DNA of 64,000 bases from Primula veris (lineage: Eukaryota > Streptophyta > Magnoliopsida > Ericales > Primulaceae). Position 1 is the first letter of the stretch. Every line of letters begins with the position of its first letter. Of the stretch, positions 35,069-48,700 are shown in pieces. Position numbers and translations under genes: made by a program. The stretch is from positions 322,501 through 386,500 of the forward strand of contig OY821742.1 in NCBI GenBank assembly GCA_963682055.1. The letters are read 5' to 3'. The notes under the pieces are model-generated. The model was not told the origin of the DNA. It saw nothing but the letters and a program-made list of their open reading frames with translations, and searched no databases.

Positions 35069-36000
35069 ATGGATCAAAACACATATACTATAATACCAAT
35101 CAATCAGTCACCATGGTTACACTATTCAAGAAAGAAAAAATAAATAAAAAAGGGTTATGCCTGTGATTCGACAAAATTGTCACTAACTAATTAAGTTTTA
35201 TCTTTTATAATATATATATAGTATGTCAGTCACACAGAGTAACACAATAATTGTAAGTCTATTTATTTAATTCTAATATCTGTTTGGACTTTTATAGTAC
35301 TTATCATTTGTGTACAAGTTAGAATAGAAAAAAGTGAGACAAGTACCTCAAGAAAATAGTCAGCCGTAGTTTTAAATGGTAATTTATAAACCAGGTATCT
35401 AATCTTAATACCATAACCGTTGGTTTGTAAAGGACAGCCCATACCATATCAACTATCTAAATCTAATACCATCATACTTGAGCTGCTAAAGTGCTATTTT
35501 GATCCTCTTATTTATGATATCAAAGTTGAACACACTCATACTTTTATGTTTTTTAACTTCCAACTAACTATGTAAAAATTGATAGATTAGGTATCATGTT
35601 GTTTTTTATAAGTTTTAACGTTTTTATGGTGGTTTAGTAATTAAGGATGCATGTAATATACAACCATTATATTATTCTCCATATCATTGTTAATTTATTT
35701 GGAAAATAAACATTTTTGGTCTGATCTATATCACTTTGATTATTTACTATATTCGTCACAAAATTAATTAATATTTACCTCATTCTTTAAATGCAAATTT
35801 CTAAGTAGATTCTTAATAGTTTCTAAGTTGAATGCCCAAAAAAGTGTTAAAGAATTAGATTCTTAATAATTTATTTTAGAGACAATAAACATAAACATAA
35901 TCTACACCTATTATATTAACAAAAACATATCATTAAAAATTACATTATCAAAAACACACGTTCAATTAATAATTAATAAAAAATAAAAAATATCATTTAT
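35069..36000. other. intergenic, no gene recognised
   Basis: AT-rich, nothing coding recognised. Confidence 0.4.
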
Positions 36001-36736
36001 TACTCCTATGTATTTCATCTCTCTTTTCCTCTCACTCTATTTCCTCTCTATCTTCTTCTTTTACTCTCTCTCTCCGATCTCTCTCCTTCTTTTTATTTAT
36101 CTCTCCGATCTCTCCCTCTTCATCTTCCTCCATCTCTTCAATTTCTTCTCCTTCCTTTCTATTTCTGATCTCTCTCTGCTCCTACTTTTTTTTTTCTCGA
36201 TATTTCTCTCATCCTCCCCATCTCTTTTCGATCTCTCTCTTCTATGAAAATTGAGACGGAGTCATCCGTCGGAGTGGGCGACAAGTGTGTAAAGCAATAT
36301 CGAAAACTCAAGATTGGTGCCGACGGAGATGTGGTCGTTGAAGGAGATGCCTACGACGGCGACCTGAAAGTTCGAGATCGGAGAACGGATAAGTGTTGAA
36401 TTTGTTATACACTTGAAAAATAAGTGTATGAATTCCGTGAATTAAGGGTATGAAGTTGAAAATTATGAATATAAATTATGTAAATTAGGGTATGAACTTT
36501 ACGAATTATGGTATGAACTTTTGGAATAACGGTATGAACTTTTGAAATAAGGTTATGTAAATATATAAATTAGGGTATGAACTTTTAAAATAAATGTATA
36601 AAATATACAAATTAGGGTATGAAGTTATGTGTATGTTTTTGTTAATTATAAATTTTTTTGGTATGTTTTTGTTAATTTAATTTTAAAAATAGTATGTTTT
36701 GTTAATTTATACTTTCTTATAAGTTCGGAGGGAGTA
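36001..36736 (+). mobile_element. candidate Stowaway-like composite element carrying a possible captured gene fragment
   Basis: The right end read inward is CTCCCTCCGAACTTATAAG, preceded by TA, as in Stowaway/mariner elements. The left end TA-CTCCTATG is a weak partner. Inside are a 240-base pyrimidine tract (36010-36243), a GC-richer 51-codon frame (36244-36399), and a tandem array of GGTATGAACTTTTGAAATAA-like units (about 36440-36640). Boundaries are inference. Confidence 0.35.
36244..36399 (+). CDS. 51-codon open frame of unknown origin
   Basis: The frame starts MKIETESSVGVGDKCV and ends LKVRDRRTDKC. It follows a CT-rich tract resembling a plant 5' leader and is more GC-rich than its surroundings. 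I do not recognise the protein. It may be a fragment of a cellular gene captured by the surrounding repeat, or chance. Confidence 0.2.
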   Translation: MKIETESSVGVGDKCVKQYRKLKIGADGDVVVEGDAYDGDLKVRDRRTDKC

Positions 36737-37809
36737 ATTATCATTACTTGATTTTCATATGGTGCACCGATTTTTAATTTTTTTTGTAATCGGTGCACCG
36801 ATTCACTTATTGAAAGTACGATTTAATTTTTTAATACAATGTGAAACACCAAAAGCTATATCCCTAGAAGCTAAAATTACAGTTGCTAATCAACCGAAAC
36901 GAGTTGCGTTAAGCTATGTTTTATGAGCCTGTACGTTATTGAACATATCCGCAATTCGGAAAGGGCTAAGGTTATCATGGGCTTTATGTCATCATATTAT
37001 ATATATAATATGATTTCCATATTTGAACGTATTAAACTTATCATTATTATACAAATGAATTTTAAAGTTATATCATTATAGTATTACAGATAATCTAATG
37101 AATATGATTAGTGACGGAACCATAAATTCTAAACATGAAGGGATGGATGATATTCTTTATATAATTTCTCATACTCTATATAAAGCTTTTTTTGCCACAA
37201 TGTGCGTGTGCATGTGTTGTGTATGGATCGGGAAAGGGGATGAGATTGCAATTTCAGACAACCAAAATTCATTTAGAAAACGGCTCTTAATAAATCGGAT
37301 GTAGACCATGGACTTGCTTACTTAGGGTGTACATTTAAATAAAGTAATTTAAATAATATGAAATTGGCATGGAAAATGAAGTAATGTTATTGGAAATAGC
37401 AAAGGAGTAGTATTTTTTATAAAGGGATTAAATGAAATGAAAAAAAGAAAAGAGGATAGTAATATACAAATAACAAAAAGTAGATGGGGGGTTTGTTTAT
37501 ATGGATATTAATATATTCCAATCCTATGTAGGATATTATAAAATTATGTGTATAAATAAATTAAGTTAATAGGTGTAAATTCAAACACATTTACGAACAG
37601 ACGTGAATTTCACCATAAATACTCTTTCTCTCTCTCTCTCTCTCTCTCTCCGCCATACGACCCGAAAACCAAGCCTTTTATTTATTTTTAGTTTTATTAA
37701 TCGAAAACCCATTATTCGAAATAAATTTAGCAATCAAATTCAAATTGCTCCTTTTTTGTTGTTGTTGGAAACAGATTTTGTAATCAATCAAATAATATAA
37801 TAAATAAAA
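36737..37809. promoter_or_regulatory. upstream region of the endonuclease/exonuclease/phosphatase gene
   Basis: AT-rich, no other gene. A CT microsatellite (about 37621-37650) lies in the probable 5' leader, 160-190 bases before the ATG. Confidence 0.4.
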
Positions 37810-40800
37810 ATGGGAAGAAAGAGTAGGAGGATAAATAAAGGGAGAATAGCGAGGGTTGGAATAGCTCCACAAATTGAAGATTCTAATTCAATTTCATGTA
37901 CTACTTTTAATATTTTGGCTCCTATTTACAAAAGGCTCAATAAAGAGGTTCTTTTTTCCTTTTTTTTTTTTACCCTTTTCCTCATTATTTTAGGAATTTG
38001 TACCCTTTTTTCCTTGTTAAAATGACTTTTTAACATTGTGTGTTAAAGTTATAATTGTCCCACATTGATAATATTTCGATAAATATGTATTTTTTACCCT
38101 TTTCCTCATTAATCTCTTACATGTATTATTATAGGATTTTTCATTTTATTTATATACCCTTTTTTACTTGTTAAAATGACTTTTTAATATCGTGGTACCA
38201 ATCAGGAAGGAACTAGGTATAGCCTAAAAAGGGATTAGAGTTTCGTCATTGAGAAATTTTCAAAATTTTACATGTATTTTGCTGAAAAGTTGACGATTAT
38301 AGGCTTTCAACATGTCTTTGATTATAAAAAATATACAAACATTCAATTCAGCCCCGCCCACATTCAAGCTAATAATGCGTTTAAAGGTTTTGTAATTGAA
38401 ACAATTTTACAAAAATACGTTTCGAAGGAAGATAGTATTTTTATTTTTTTTTGCCAACATGGGGATATCTTTTGTTACCACCCAAATTTATAATCTGACT
38501 GTGTTTGTTTTTGGAAGTAACAGGACCAAAGTTGTCGGGAGAGCGATAATAGAGGGTATTGGCTTAATCGGAATCAGAGGATTTTGGATTGGTTGTTACA
38601 CGAGAGATCTTCCATTATTTGCCTTCAGGTTTTTAAAATTTTCCATGTTTTATTTAATCAGTTTTTGCTTGTGTATGATTAGATGTTTTTCTTCATTCTA
38701 TCAAAATAATAATATTTTCATTGTTTTCTGAAGAGTAAAGAGGATATTTGTATGATCCTCTTAGCAAAACTAAGAATTTTATTTTCTGTCATTTCCATTT
38801 GTACGCGAATAGGTGTGTTTGTGATCATTTTGAGTTTTTTTTTTTACATAAAATTTATACAAAATCATGTATTAATGTAGCATACAATATACTTGTAATC
38901 TCATAAAATACAGGTAGTAGTTGTTCATGATTGCATTTGTCTGTCTTAATACGTATGTTATAGAGCATTAATCATCATGAGACTTTCATACTATGCGAAA
39001 ACGCAGAGACTGTGTGTGATCAGTGATGTAATATGAATAGATTTTTCCATAAATGAATTTGGTACTTTAAGCGTGACATGTGAAATTTCAATTTTCATTC
39101 TTTTATAGACGAGTAATGAAATTTATTAATCTTTGTTATGTCCTTTTTTTGTGTTGGTGAATACAGACCAATGATTTTACAATTGGAGTTTTTCACTAAA
39201 AATAACCTAATATACTAATGGCTTTACAAGATTAGTATCAAACTCTTTTGTTTTTACTTGTTATGTGATGAAATTGATTAGTGCTTGTTTGGTGTGGCAT
39301 TATGGGGTTGTTACAGCTGAAATCGGGTGTCAAAAGCACCAAACTTTTCAATTGTTTTGACTTTTGTTGATATTTTATTTTAATGAATAATTTGGTGACA
39401 GGAATTTTGGGTTGGGAATGAGGAGCTAGTCAACATGTATGAAAAAAGACTTGGTAATGCTGGCTATATAAATTTCAAGCTTGCCCGAACCAACAACCGC
39501 GGAGATGGTATGATTTTGTTTAACACTAATTTGTGTATAATTTAATAATTTGGGAGTTTCAGGTTTTTAAAATAATGATTAACATTGACAAGCATGTAGC
39601 AGGAGAAGGTCTTTAGGGATTTCCAGAGTTTTTTTAATTTAGTCTTCATAGATTATAAGTCAAAATTGCCTTTCTGAAATGGAGTATGTAAATTATTTTA
39701 AATAAAGAATAAATAGGGATGTAGCGATAGGAGATCAAAGAGAAATGTATTGAGTTGCACGAAGTTTGCTTCAACTTTTTACAACCGGTGTGAGAATCCT
39801 GCGTGCTTTCACTTATTTTCAAAGTTATACATATAATATTTCACCAGTCCTATTTTTTATTTTTTTCTGTTTGAACATAATTGTGTTCCTTTTGTTCCAG
39901 TATATATGAGAAAATGTGTTTTTCAAAATCAAAATTACAATCTAAGATGTCTATGATTATGTTCCAGGTTTGTTAACGGCTGTGCATAAAGACTACTTTA
40001 GGGTCTTAAATAACCGAGAGTTACTATTCAACGATTTTGGAGATAGGGTTGCACAGCTATTACATGTTGAAATGATCGCGCCATTGTCACACTGTCGAAA
40101 GAACAGTGCTCGACAAGAAATGCTAATTGTGAACACTCACCTTCTCTTTCCTCATGATGCGACTTTGTGTTTAGTACGACTGAATCAGGTTTTTATTTCC
40201 CTCTTCATTTGAATTATTTTGAATAGTTAATGGTGTTATGGAAACCGAGGATTTTTTATTATTATTTTGTTTGTAGAAATGATTTTCTTGCATTTACTTA
40301 ATCGTTTGAAGGGACAATATTTGGTATAGAATCTTATAGGTGTCTAACATGCCATTAGTCACATTACTTTGACGCCGTGCTTATATATAGTTGCCCATGG
40401 TACCATTGTTATTTTAAAATCAAATTTTATGTGCTGATCTGTATTTCACTTCTTGTTATAGGTATACAAGATTTTGCAGTACGTGGAAGCTTATCAAAAG
40501 GAAAACAAGCTTAAACCTTTACCTATCATGCTATGCGGGTAAGTGATATGTACATCACCCTTGTCACCAGACAATTTTGGCCTTATATTGCTTAACTTTT
40601 ATTTTTTGCTTGGAATTTGTATCCTCAGTGACTGGAATGGAAGCAAGCGCGGTCATATTTATAAGTTCCTAAGATCTCAAGGTTTTGTTTCGTCTTATGA
40701 TACCGCTCATAAATACACCGATACAGATGCACAGAAGGTTTACTTTTTGCTTGAACTGATAATTGTTAGCATATTCTTTTTAAGACTCGAATTCATGTAA

Positions 40801-42874
40801 ACTTATTGATTTTCTGGTACCTTTTTTTGTGTGGAGGTAGTGGGTTAGCCACCGAAATCATCGAGGGAATATCTGTGGTGTTGATTTTATATGGCTTCTC
40901 AATCCTAGTAGACAACGTAAATTACTCAGAACAAGTTGGTCGGAAGCAGTATTTGGCATGTTCAAGGTCAGTAGTTCGATTTCTTTTTGTTCTTTCCTCC
41001 GACTATATATATTATTTTAGTACAAGGAGTTTATTGGGAAGGAAAGAAAAAGGCAAGAAACTTCTTTGCGGGAGTTTGCACCTTGATTATCGTCGAATGT
41101 TGGATTAGTTAGTCCAACATTAACAGACGTGTTAGAATAACATCAGAGACCAGAGCAGTATCACATTACCCATTGGCTTACACAATATATGTAAATTAAA
41201 TGAAAGGCCACCTTATTTTCTTTTAAACCAGCTTATTTTCTTATAGGCGAAGCTATTTGCTTTAAATGAAAGCATTTTGGTTAAAGCGTCCAATATTTTG
41301 CTTAGAAGTCGGGAAAGGCTTTCATAGTTTTTTGCTGAAAAGATGCAACGAAGTGAGGTCTTAGTGTTTCTTTTAATGCTGGCAGGAAAGGGGTTATTAG
41401 TTTATAGTCTAAGCTAGTCTTAGTTATAGTCAATTCTAGTTTTTTTTTTTGTGTTTTCCCCAAAGGCTCGTACAACTGTTGCGATCCTGCATAGACAATA
41501 CTACTTATAAATTGATATCCTAGGCTTATAATTTGTCATGTGTGTGACCCTAAGGGCTCATGTGTGGCTTTCTATTTCTGATTATCGGTCCTGTTATTTG
41601 CAGTATCTCCTTCGACGAGCTTCCCTCACTGATAAAGATGCATTTGCCTTTCTTAAAGCCGGCAGTGACAGCGATCATATTACTTTTTCTGGTTTTTGTG
41701 AAGTTCTACGACAGGTGTGGACAATTATTCATTCAACAGTTTGATTTTCTTTTTAAAACATATTATTTGTTTAGACCTGTTTTAACTTCTGGTACAAAAC
41801 TCACAATTGGCTCGTCATTTTGCAGCTTAATCTAATAGGTCATTGTCATGGTCTTAGCGTCGAAGAGACAAAGGAATTGTGGGATCAAGCAGACGTTGCT
41901 GGAAATGGTGTTCTTGATTATAAAGAATTTCAGGTATTTTGCCACATGTCATTGTTCACCGCTTGCTTCTTGGTAATGAAATGCTATAAAGATATATTTC
42001 CTTTTCAGCCTACAGCTAGTATTCGAATTTCCAAATATTCGCTCTCATAAGTCATAACCCGTTAAGAATAGATTTCTTATTGGTTCCTCATTTCATATTT
42101 GTTACTAAAAACTTTATCCCCATTAAAAATTGCCATTGAAATGATTGATAAACTTAATTCCCACTTGGTCAATAGTCATGATCTAAAATTTGTTTCTCAT
42201 TTAATCAATACTTTTGACAAGCGTGGACTTTTATGAACTGGTTTTTGATTGCCTATTGTACAATAAAGTGATTTCAGTTTTGATGGACATACACGTCAAT
42301 AGACTGACTTTTTTTATTAGCATATTATTCAAGTTATCGAGGTTGGATTTTGTTCACTTTGGATGGATTCCTTGGTAAACCGATAACGTTATATGCATAC
42401 TGAACGGTATGCAGTACCCATAAAATAAGAGTGAAAGGTTCCGACTAACACAGAAATAAGTTCACAATAATTAATAGGAAATGTCCCTTGAAGGCGTGGC
42501 CTAACACCATCAATTAACTAAAAGCAAGTGAAGCACTAATCGGATCAAACTCTGAACAATGGTGTCCTGTTTGGAAGAGAACATATTTTTTTCTCTTCGG
42601 TTTCATGCTGACATGCTTTGTTATGACATTACAGCAGCGGATTTGGAATCCGACATGGTTGGAGCAAAGAGAAGAAACTCCCGACGAATCCAAGGAAGAG
42701 ACTGCAGATGACATATTGGACGAAACTATGGGTTTCAATGTGAAAGACGCGGTTCTTTCCCCAACCGAAGTAGAGAAAGGGTTGTGGCCCGAGGACTACT
42801 CCTTATCAGATCATGCTCGACTAACCGTGGTATTTTCACCCGTTAGTATGCCCTGCCTTAGATTGATATCATGA
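37810..42874 (+). CDS. calcium-binding endonuclease/exonuclease/phosphatase family protein
   Basis: I read ten exons: 37810-37947, 38524-38628, 39402-39507, 39968-40188, 40462-40538, 40629-40737, 40841-40966, 41604-41714, 41826-41933 and 42635-42874. All are GT-AG and in frame, giving 446 residues. The N-terminus is basic (MGRKSRRINKGRIAR), then SCTTFNILAPIYKRL. Metal/phosphoesterase motifs are CLQEFW (Glu82), NTHLLFPHD (~172), CGDWNG (Asp217, Asn219) and SDHARL (Asp426-His427). The architecture matches a plant EEP protein with EF-hands (similar to Arabidopsis At5g54130, from memory), related to CCR4-type nucleases. An EF-hand loop lies at 354-365 (DVAGNGVLDYKE) with Ala at position 3; a weaker one may lie around 305-325. 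Substrate unknown: RNA, DNA or phospholipid are all possible for the fold. Confidence 0.9.
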
Positions 42875-45768
42875 TATAAATTCAGGTGATGAAGCGACAC
42901 CTGATGGATATATATAATCACATACAGTACAGCACTAGGAACCCAGACACAGAACTTAAATTGATTACCAGGCAGCTTATGTGGTACGGCATATGATCCC
43001 GGTAGATGGATGTCTAGCATGATATCGTCCTAATGGAATCATGTCATATAAGTTAATATTGGTTTTCAGTTATGGGTATTGTGCCTGGTCCATTAAGCAT
43101 CTCTGGATACGATAACAAGAAGTAACCAAGGTGCTCGCTCGAGTTTTAGGTGGGGGGGTATTGCTAAGAAGATGATTATGTGATCACACACACTACTATT
43201 TTGATCATTAATAGCAATCCAGATGGTGTAAAAGGGTTGGGGAATATATATACTTTCTTTCAAACTTAGTCATGTTGAGCATGGAGTTGGTCGAACACAT
43301 GTTTTTATACAGACTGGCCTGCAATCTGCAATAGAGAGGTGTCCTGTTTTGTGAGTGTTTCGAATAATAGATAAAACTTATTATATGTGACTATGTTGAA
43401 CGTACGTACATATATTATTAGCGTAGTAGAATGGTTGTGTAAGCATTTTTGTTCCAGTGTCTCGTTTTGATTGTGAATTGATTTTGTGGATATATATATA
43501 TATGAGTGGTTCATTTTTGGAGTATAATTGGTAAAATGATAAATTGTCACAGTTTTCTTAACTAGCATTTTACTAAATTCTTTTAGTGTATAGGTGCAGA
43601 CGGGATTTTGTTTTGATAATATTGGGCATATTATTAGGCAAATAATTGTTTCCCCACTTTTCTGAAATAAACAAAAACTAGTAAATGGTAGTACTTTTCA
43701 ATTCTCGTCTTCAATCATGTAAGTTCTAAGATTCAATTGTACATATATATATCATACTTTTTAACTTTAAAGGGGAGTATGTACTATAAAAAGTTAAAAA
43801 GTGATGGCAACACGTGAGAGTCTGGCGTAAAAGTGTAAAACCATTCAAAAAAGAATAGAGATTGGTGGAGGATGGCCATTTTTCACAAATGCAACCCTAT
43901 AAAATTTTGAAACCAACTAAATAAATTACCCTACTTTTATATGTAATGTAGCCTGCTAGTTTATTGCATAAAACAAGTATACATACCAATATTAACGAAA
44001 GCATTTAATCAAAATATTTCAGTCTATGAAAGAAAAAAACAGATAACAATAGTCTGGAAAAAAATCTGCAAATTCGAGAACACGCCGTGAAGGCGTGTGA
44101 ACAATTGCTCAGTCTAAATAATCTTTTGTTAATGTGAGAGTCGTACTACACTCTCTTTGATATGCTATGAGTACATACGGTTTCGGAATTTCATAAAAAG
44201 CGAATTACAATCGAAATAGGTTTAGACGAAAATCTGGATATAATATTAATCAGAAAAGTAGTACTCGCCTTGAAATCGAGCGTAAAACTTGCACAAGGTC
44301 CATGGTGTTCAAATCTGGATATAAAGGGTTTAATCGTATGTTGCAGAAACATGAGCACTTTGTTTACTACAATCTTTTATCTTTAGGGGGTTCAAAATAA
44401 ATACAGTATAATTAGTCCGGGTTAAATGCAAACGTGTCTTTTTGGGCCCCACATTGACTTACTTTGGTACTAAAATCATATTTTTTACAGAATTATTTTG
44501 TTGTCTGTAGCCTATTATTTTGGAAAATATTGTACCTTACAAAAAATCTTAATTTAGTATAACTTTTCAAGTCTAGTTATTAAAAATTACAAATTAATTT
44601 TTTTTTTAAAAACATACAACTCTAATAAATATGTGTGATCATATGTTTGTATGTTTTATTAAAAAAAAATTAATCATTTATATATTTTGATAATATATTT
44701 TGGTTAATATTGACGCGGTTCGATAAATTATTTTTGTACTTTATAATTTATTTAATGTAGACGCGGTTTGAACACGATTTGGTGATACAAAACGCCATCC
44801 AAATTATACCACAATATACCTATAGTTCCACACATAAATTCTATTTCATATTTATCAGTTTCGAACATAACACTTATCACCCTCAGATTTTAACAACGGC
44901 GTATTCAATCCCAAACCGAAACAATGAAGGTCTTGGTTCCAACATTTTAAGTAAAATCAACATTTGTTATAAATTTGTAATATCGTGTACACTCGGTCTT
45001 ATAAAACTGTTACTTTATTCAGGCTTTTTTTTCAAAAGAGATTAAGAGGTAAAATAAATATTGTAAATTAATTCATCGAACACACTTTCCAGTCAATCAA
45101 TCGACAAATAGAGTCGTAAATGAACCGAGTCGCTCATCAACAAGGTCGTGTCATCTTGACTCATGTTCGTTTATTTACTAATGAACCGATCCCTAAACAA
45201 AATAATAAGACTCGTGTTAAGGCTCGTCTAATTATTTTAATATAATATATATTATGTACATATATATATAATTTTGCTTATAAGTGTGAAAATCATATAA
45301 TATAATAAATTTGATTATTTTAATACTTAATTGTATTATTAAACATGTAAAAAAGTGAATTTTGTAAGAAAAAGGATGGTAAAGATGTGTTGAGCGGGAG
45401 TGGTGCATAAACGATACGAGTTTAGAAGAAGATATAAAAGGTGGGTGGGTGGGTTTGTAAAAGAGGCAAACAAAAGTTGAATGGGAAATGGAGAAAGGAG
45501 AAATAAATAGTTGAGAGATGGGGTAAAAAGATAGAAAGTAAATAGGATAAAATAAGAAAAGAGGAGGAGGAGTTGTGTAAATAGTAGTTATTGCTTAGTC
45601 TGATTTTCCACACTTTCCACACTCCTTCCTAATCTCTCTCTCTCTCTCTCTAATCTATCTACATCTACATAATAATAGACATAGTGTGATTGTTTTTCTA
45701 TCATACAAATTAAAATTAAAACTAAAACACATAGATATATATATATAGATATATAGAGAGAGAGAGAG
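42875..45768. other. intergenic between the EEP and NAC genes
   Basis: The first ~400 bases are probably the EEP 3' untranslated region. The rest is AT-rich, with a degenerate GAACCGAGTCG/ACTCGTG-like stretch at 45120-45230. The last ~170 bases before the NAC ATG, with CT and GA microsatellites (45636-45652, 45755-45768), look like a 5' leader. No gene is seen. Confidence 0.4.
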
Positions 45769-48700
45769 ATGAATCCCCCGGGTGTGTTGCCGTTAAAGAG
45801 ATTACCAGTGGGATATAGATTTAGGCCAACAGATGAGGAATTAATTAATCATTATCTTAGATCTAAAATTAATGGTAACAAAGATGATGTTAGTGTTATT
45901 CGTGAAATCGATGTTTGTAAATTCGAACCCTGGGATTTACCAAGTACCTACCTACCTACTCTCTCTCTCTCTCTCTCTCTTACTTTTTATTATTTTTATT
46001 ATTATTGTTTGTAATCTAGTTGCTTGTTTTTTACTTTTATTTTTTTTACTATACTAGTTGTTAGGTTTTAGTTTTCATTTTTAATTAAATTGATTCTTTC
46101 ACTGAGATTGTATATTAATTGCTTCATTTTGGTTTTGATTTTCGAATTAGTTTATTAACCGAGACTGTATACTAATTGCATGGTTTTTTTTTTTTATCAA
46201 ATTAGTTTATTAATTTAGATTGTATACTAATTGCTAGGTTTGATTTTTTATTATTTTTTATCAAATTAGTTTATTAACTCTCTCTCTCTCTCTTACTTTT
46301 TGGGATTTTGCCCATTTTACTTATTTACTTATTTATTGCTACTCTGTTTTTCTGAATATTTATTGGTTAAATATGTGATTACTTGCTTGCTTTTTTTTTT
46401 TTTTATTTCTGATCAAAGTAGTTTCATGACTGAGATTGTATATAATACTATTAATTGCATGATTTTTTATTTTTATTTTTGATGAAATTAGTTCCTTAAC
46501 TGAGAGACTGTGTAGTAGTTGCTTGATATTACTATTTTTTTTGTTTGGTTTCTTGTTTTTGATCAAATTAGTTCCTTCATTTGAGATTATATAATGGTTG
46601 TTTGGTTTTATTTATTTATGACATTAGTTTCTTAACTGGTACTGTATATAACTAGTTGGTTGTTGATTAATAATGATTATAGTTATTTATTTTATTTTAT
46701 TTATCAAAGTAGTTCCTTAACTGAGAGACTGTATATTAACTAGTTGCTTCATTTTGGTTTTTGCTTTTTTGAGCCCTTCGATTTGACAGGTCTCTCTCTC
46801 TCTCTCTTACTTTATTTATTTCCTGTTTTGTTTTGTTTTGTTTTGTTTTGTTTGTTCTCTCTGTTTTCTACTTATGAATACTAATTTTGACCAAATCTGT
46901 GAATACTTGTTTGGTTTTATTTTTGATCAAATTAGTTCCTTAACCGAGACTGTATATTAATTGCTCGAATTTAGTTTTTCATTTTTGATCAAATAAGTTC
47001 TTTAACTGAGACTGTATATACTACTAATTGCTCGATTTTAGTTTTGATTATTGATCAAGTTACTTTTTCAAATGAGATTGTATACTAGTTGCTTGGTTTA
47101 AGTTTTGATTTTTGATCAAATTAGTTCCTTTTAGCTCAGACTCTATACTAATTGCTTGATTTTACTTTTTTTGGGGTTTTGTCCTTTTGATCAATTATGT
47201 TATTGTATACTTATTGCTTGATTTTAGCCGAGTAACACTATTGTAGACCGGGTCTACTAAAAATATGGGTGTGGCAACCACTAAAAACCCAACACATATC
47301 TGAGAACCCAAAAATAACTACCCTAAATTTAATTTAAAATTCAAACTAAATTATTCTATTGGTTGTCACACCCTTAAAAATTGTAGACCCGGTTGATACA
47401 AGTGTTTCTCGTTGATTTTTGATGAAATTAGTTCATTGACTGAGATTGTATACTAATTGCTTGATTTTTTTTTTATTTTTTTTTTTCATTTAGTTCCTTG
47501 ACTGAGATTGTATACTATTTGCTTGTTCGGGTTTTTCGCCGAGAAGAAAGATTTTAGCTCGTTTACGCCAGATAAGCCGATATATAGCCGATATATATCG
47601 GCGTAAGTGCTACAATACCAAATGTACAACAAATGCTTCTTTAGGGTAGAAAGGCAAATAAACCCAGCTTAAGAGCAATTGAACAAACACAGCTGAGTTT
47701 ATACGAACTTTAGTTTATATTTAGTTTGTTTTCTTAATTAAATGATAAGAGTTATGTTTTAGTGATTCCGGCATCTTGGGTCTGTTGTGTTTACAATTCT
47801 TTTAAGTAATTCAGGTTTGATATCTGTTGGGGTACGATGTCTTTGGTGTTTGAGCAGATATAACCTTTCCTATTTGGATGTTGTTTTATGTGTATATATC
47901 ATTCTTATTAAAGTGCTATTTATTAGACAAAATTTCCGTTTCATTTTTCTGCAGATTTTATGCTAGGTTTGTGATGGATATTTCTTCAAAGAAAGAAAAT
48001 GGCTTTGTTTTTCTTCTAATCTTGTATAAACAGATATAAATTAATAGGGAAAATGTCACTGTTATGTATTTTAGCCCAAATTGTATGCTAATTTTTGGCT
48101 TGATACGATGCTGTCTGTACGTCTGCAGAAATATTTTCTTGGTCTGTAGCTATGCAAAATGTTTGCTAATTTGTCAATGATTTTGTTCTCTCTTTTGAAT
48201 GTATGTACAGTTATGTCCTTGGTAGAAACAAACGACGATGAGTGGTTCTTTTTCTGCCCCAAAGATCGGAAATATCAAAATGGTCAAAGATTAAATAGAG
48301 CGACGATAGCGGGGTATTGGAAAGCGACGGGAAAGGACAGGACAATCAGAACAGGTAGAAATGCAACTGTGATTGGGATGAAAAAGACGTTGGTATTTTA
48401 TACTGGCCGAGCTCCGAAGGGAAAGAGAAGTAATTGGGTTATTCACGAGTATAAAGCCACTAGTAAAGATCTTGATGGCACTCATCCAGGACAGGTATCA
48501 AAGTTTGTTTTTGCCATTTAAAATTTTCTTTATCTTTGAAATAAAGTTTGGGACAATATCATTTGTAGACACCACGATATTGTGAATAAATACATGACGT
48601 TGATACAAACTCTACCTGTATGCAGGGTTTGTTTGTTCTTTGCAAGCTTATAAAAAAACATGATGAAAGGGTAGAAGAAACACTTGAAGAACATGTAGAT

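Noticed and set aside
36008..36247. Leu/Phe/Ser-rich 79-codon frame
   Set aside because: Pyrimidine tract read as protein.
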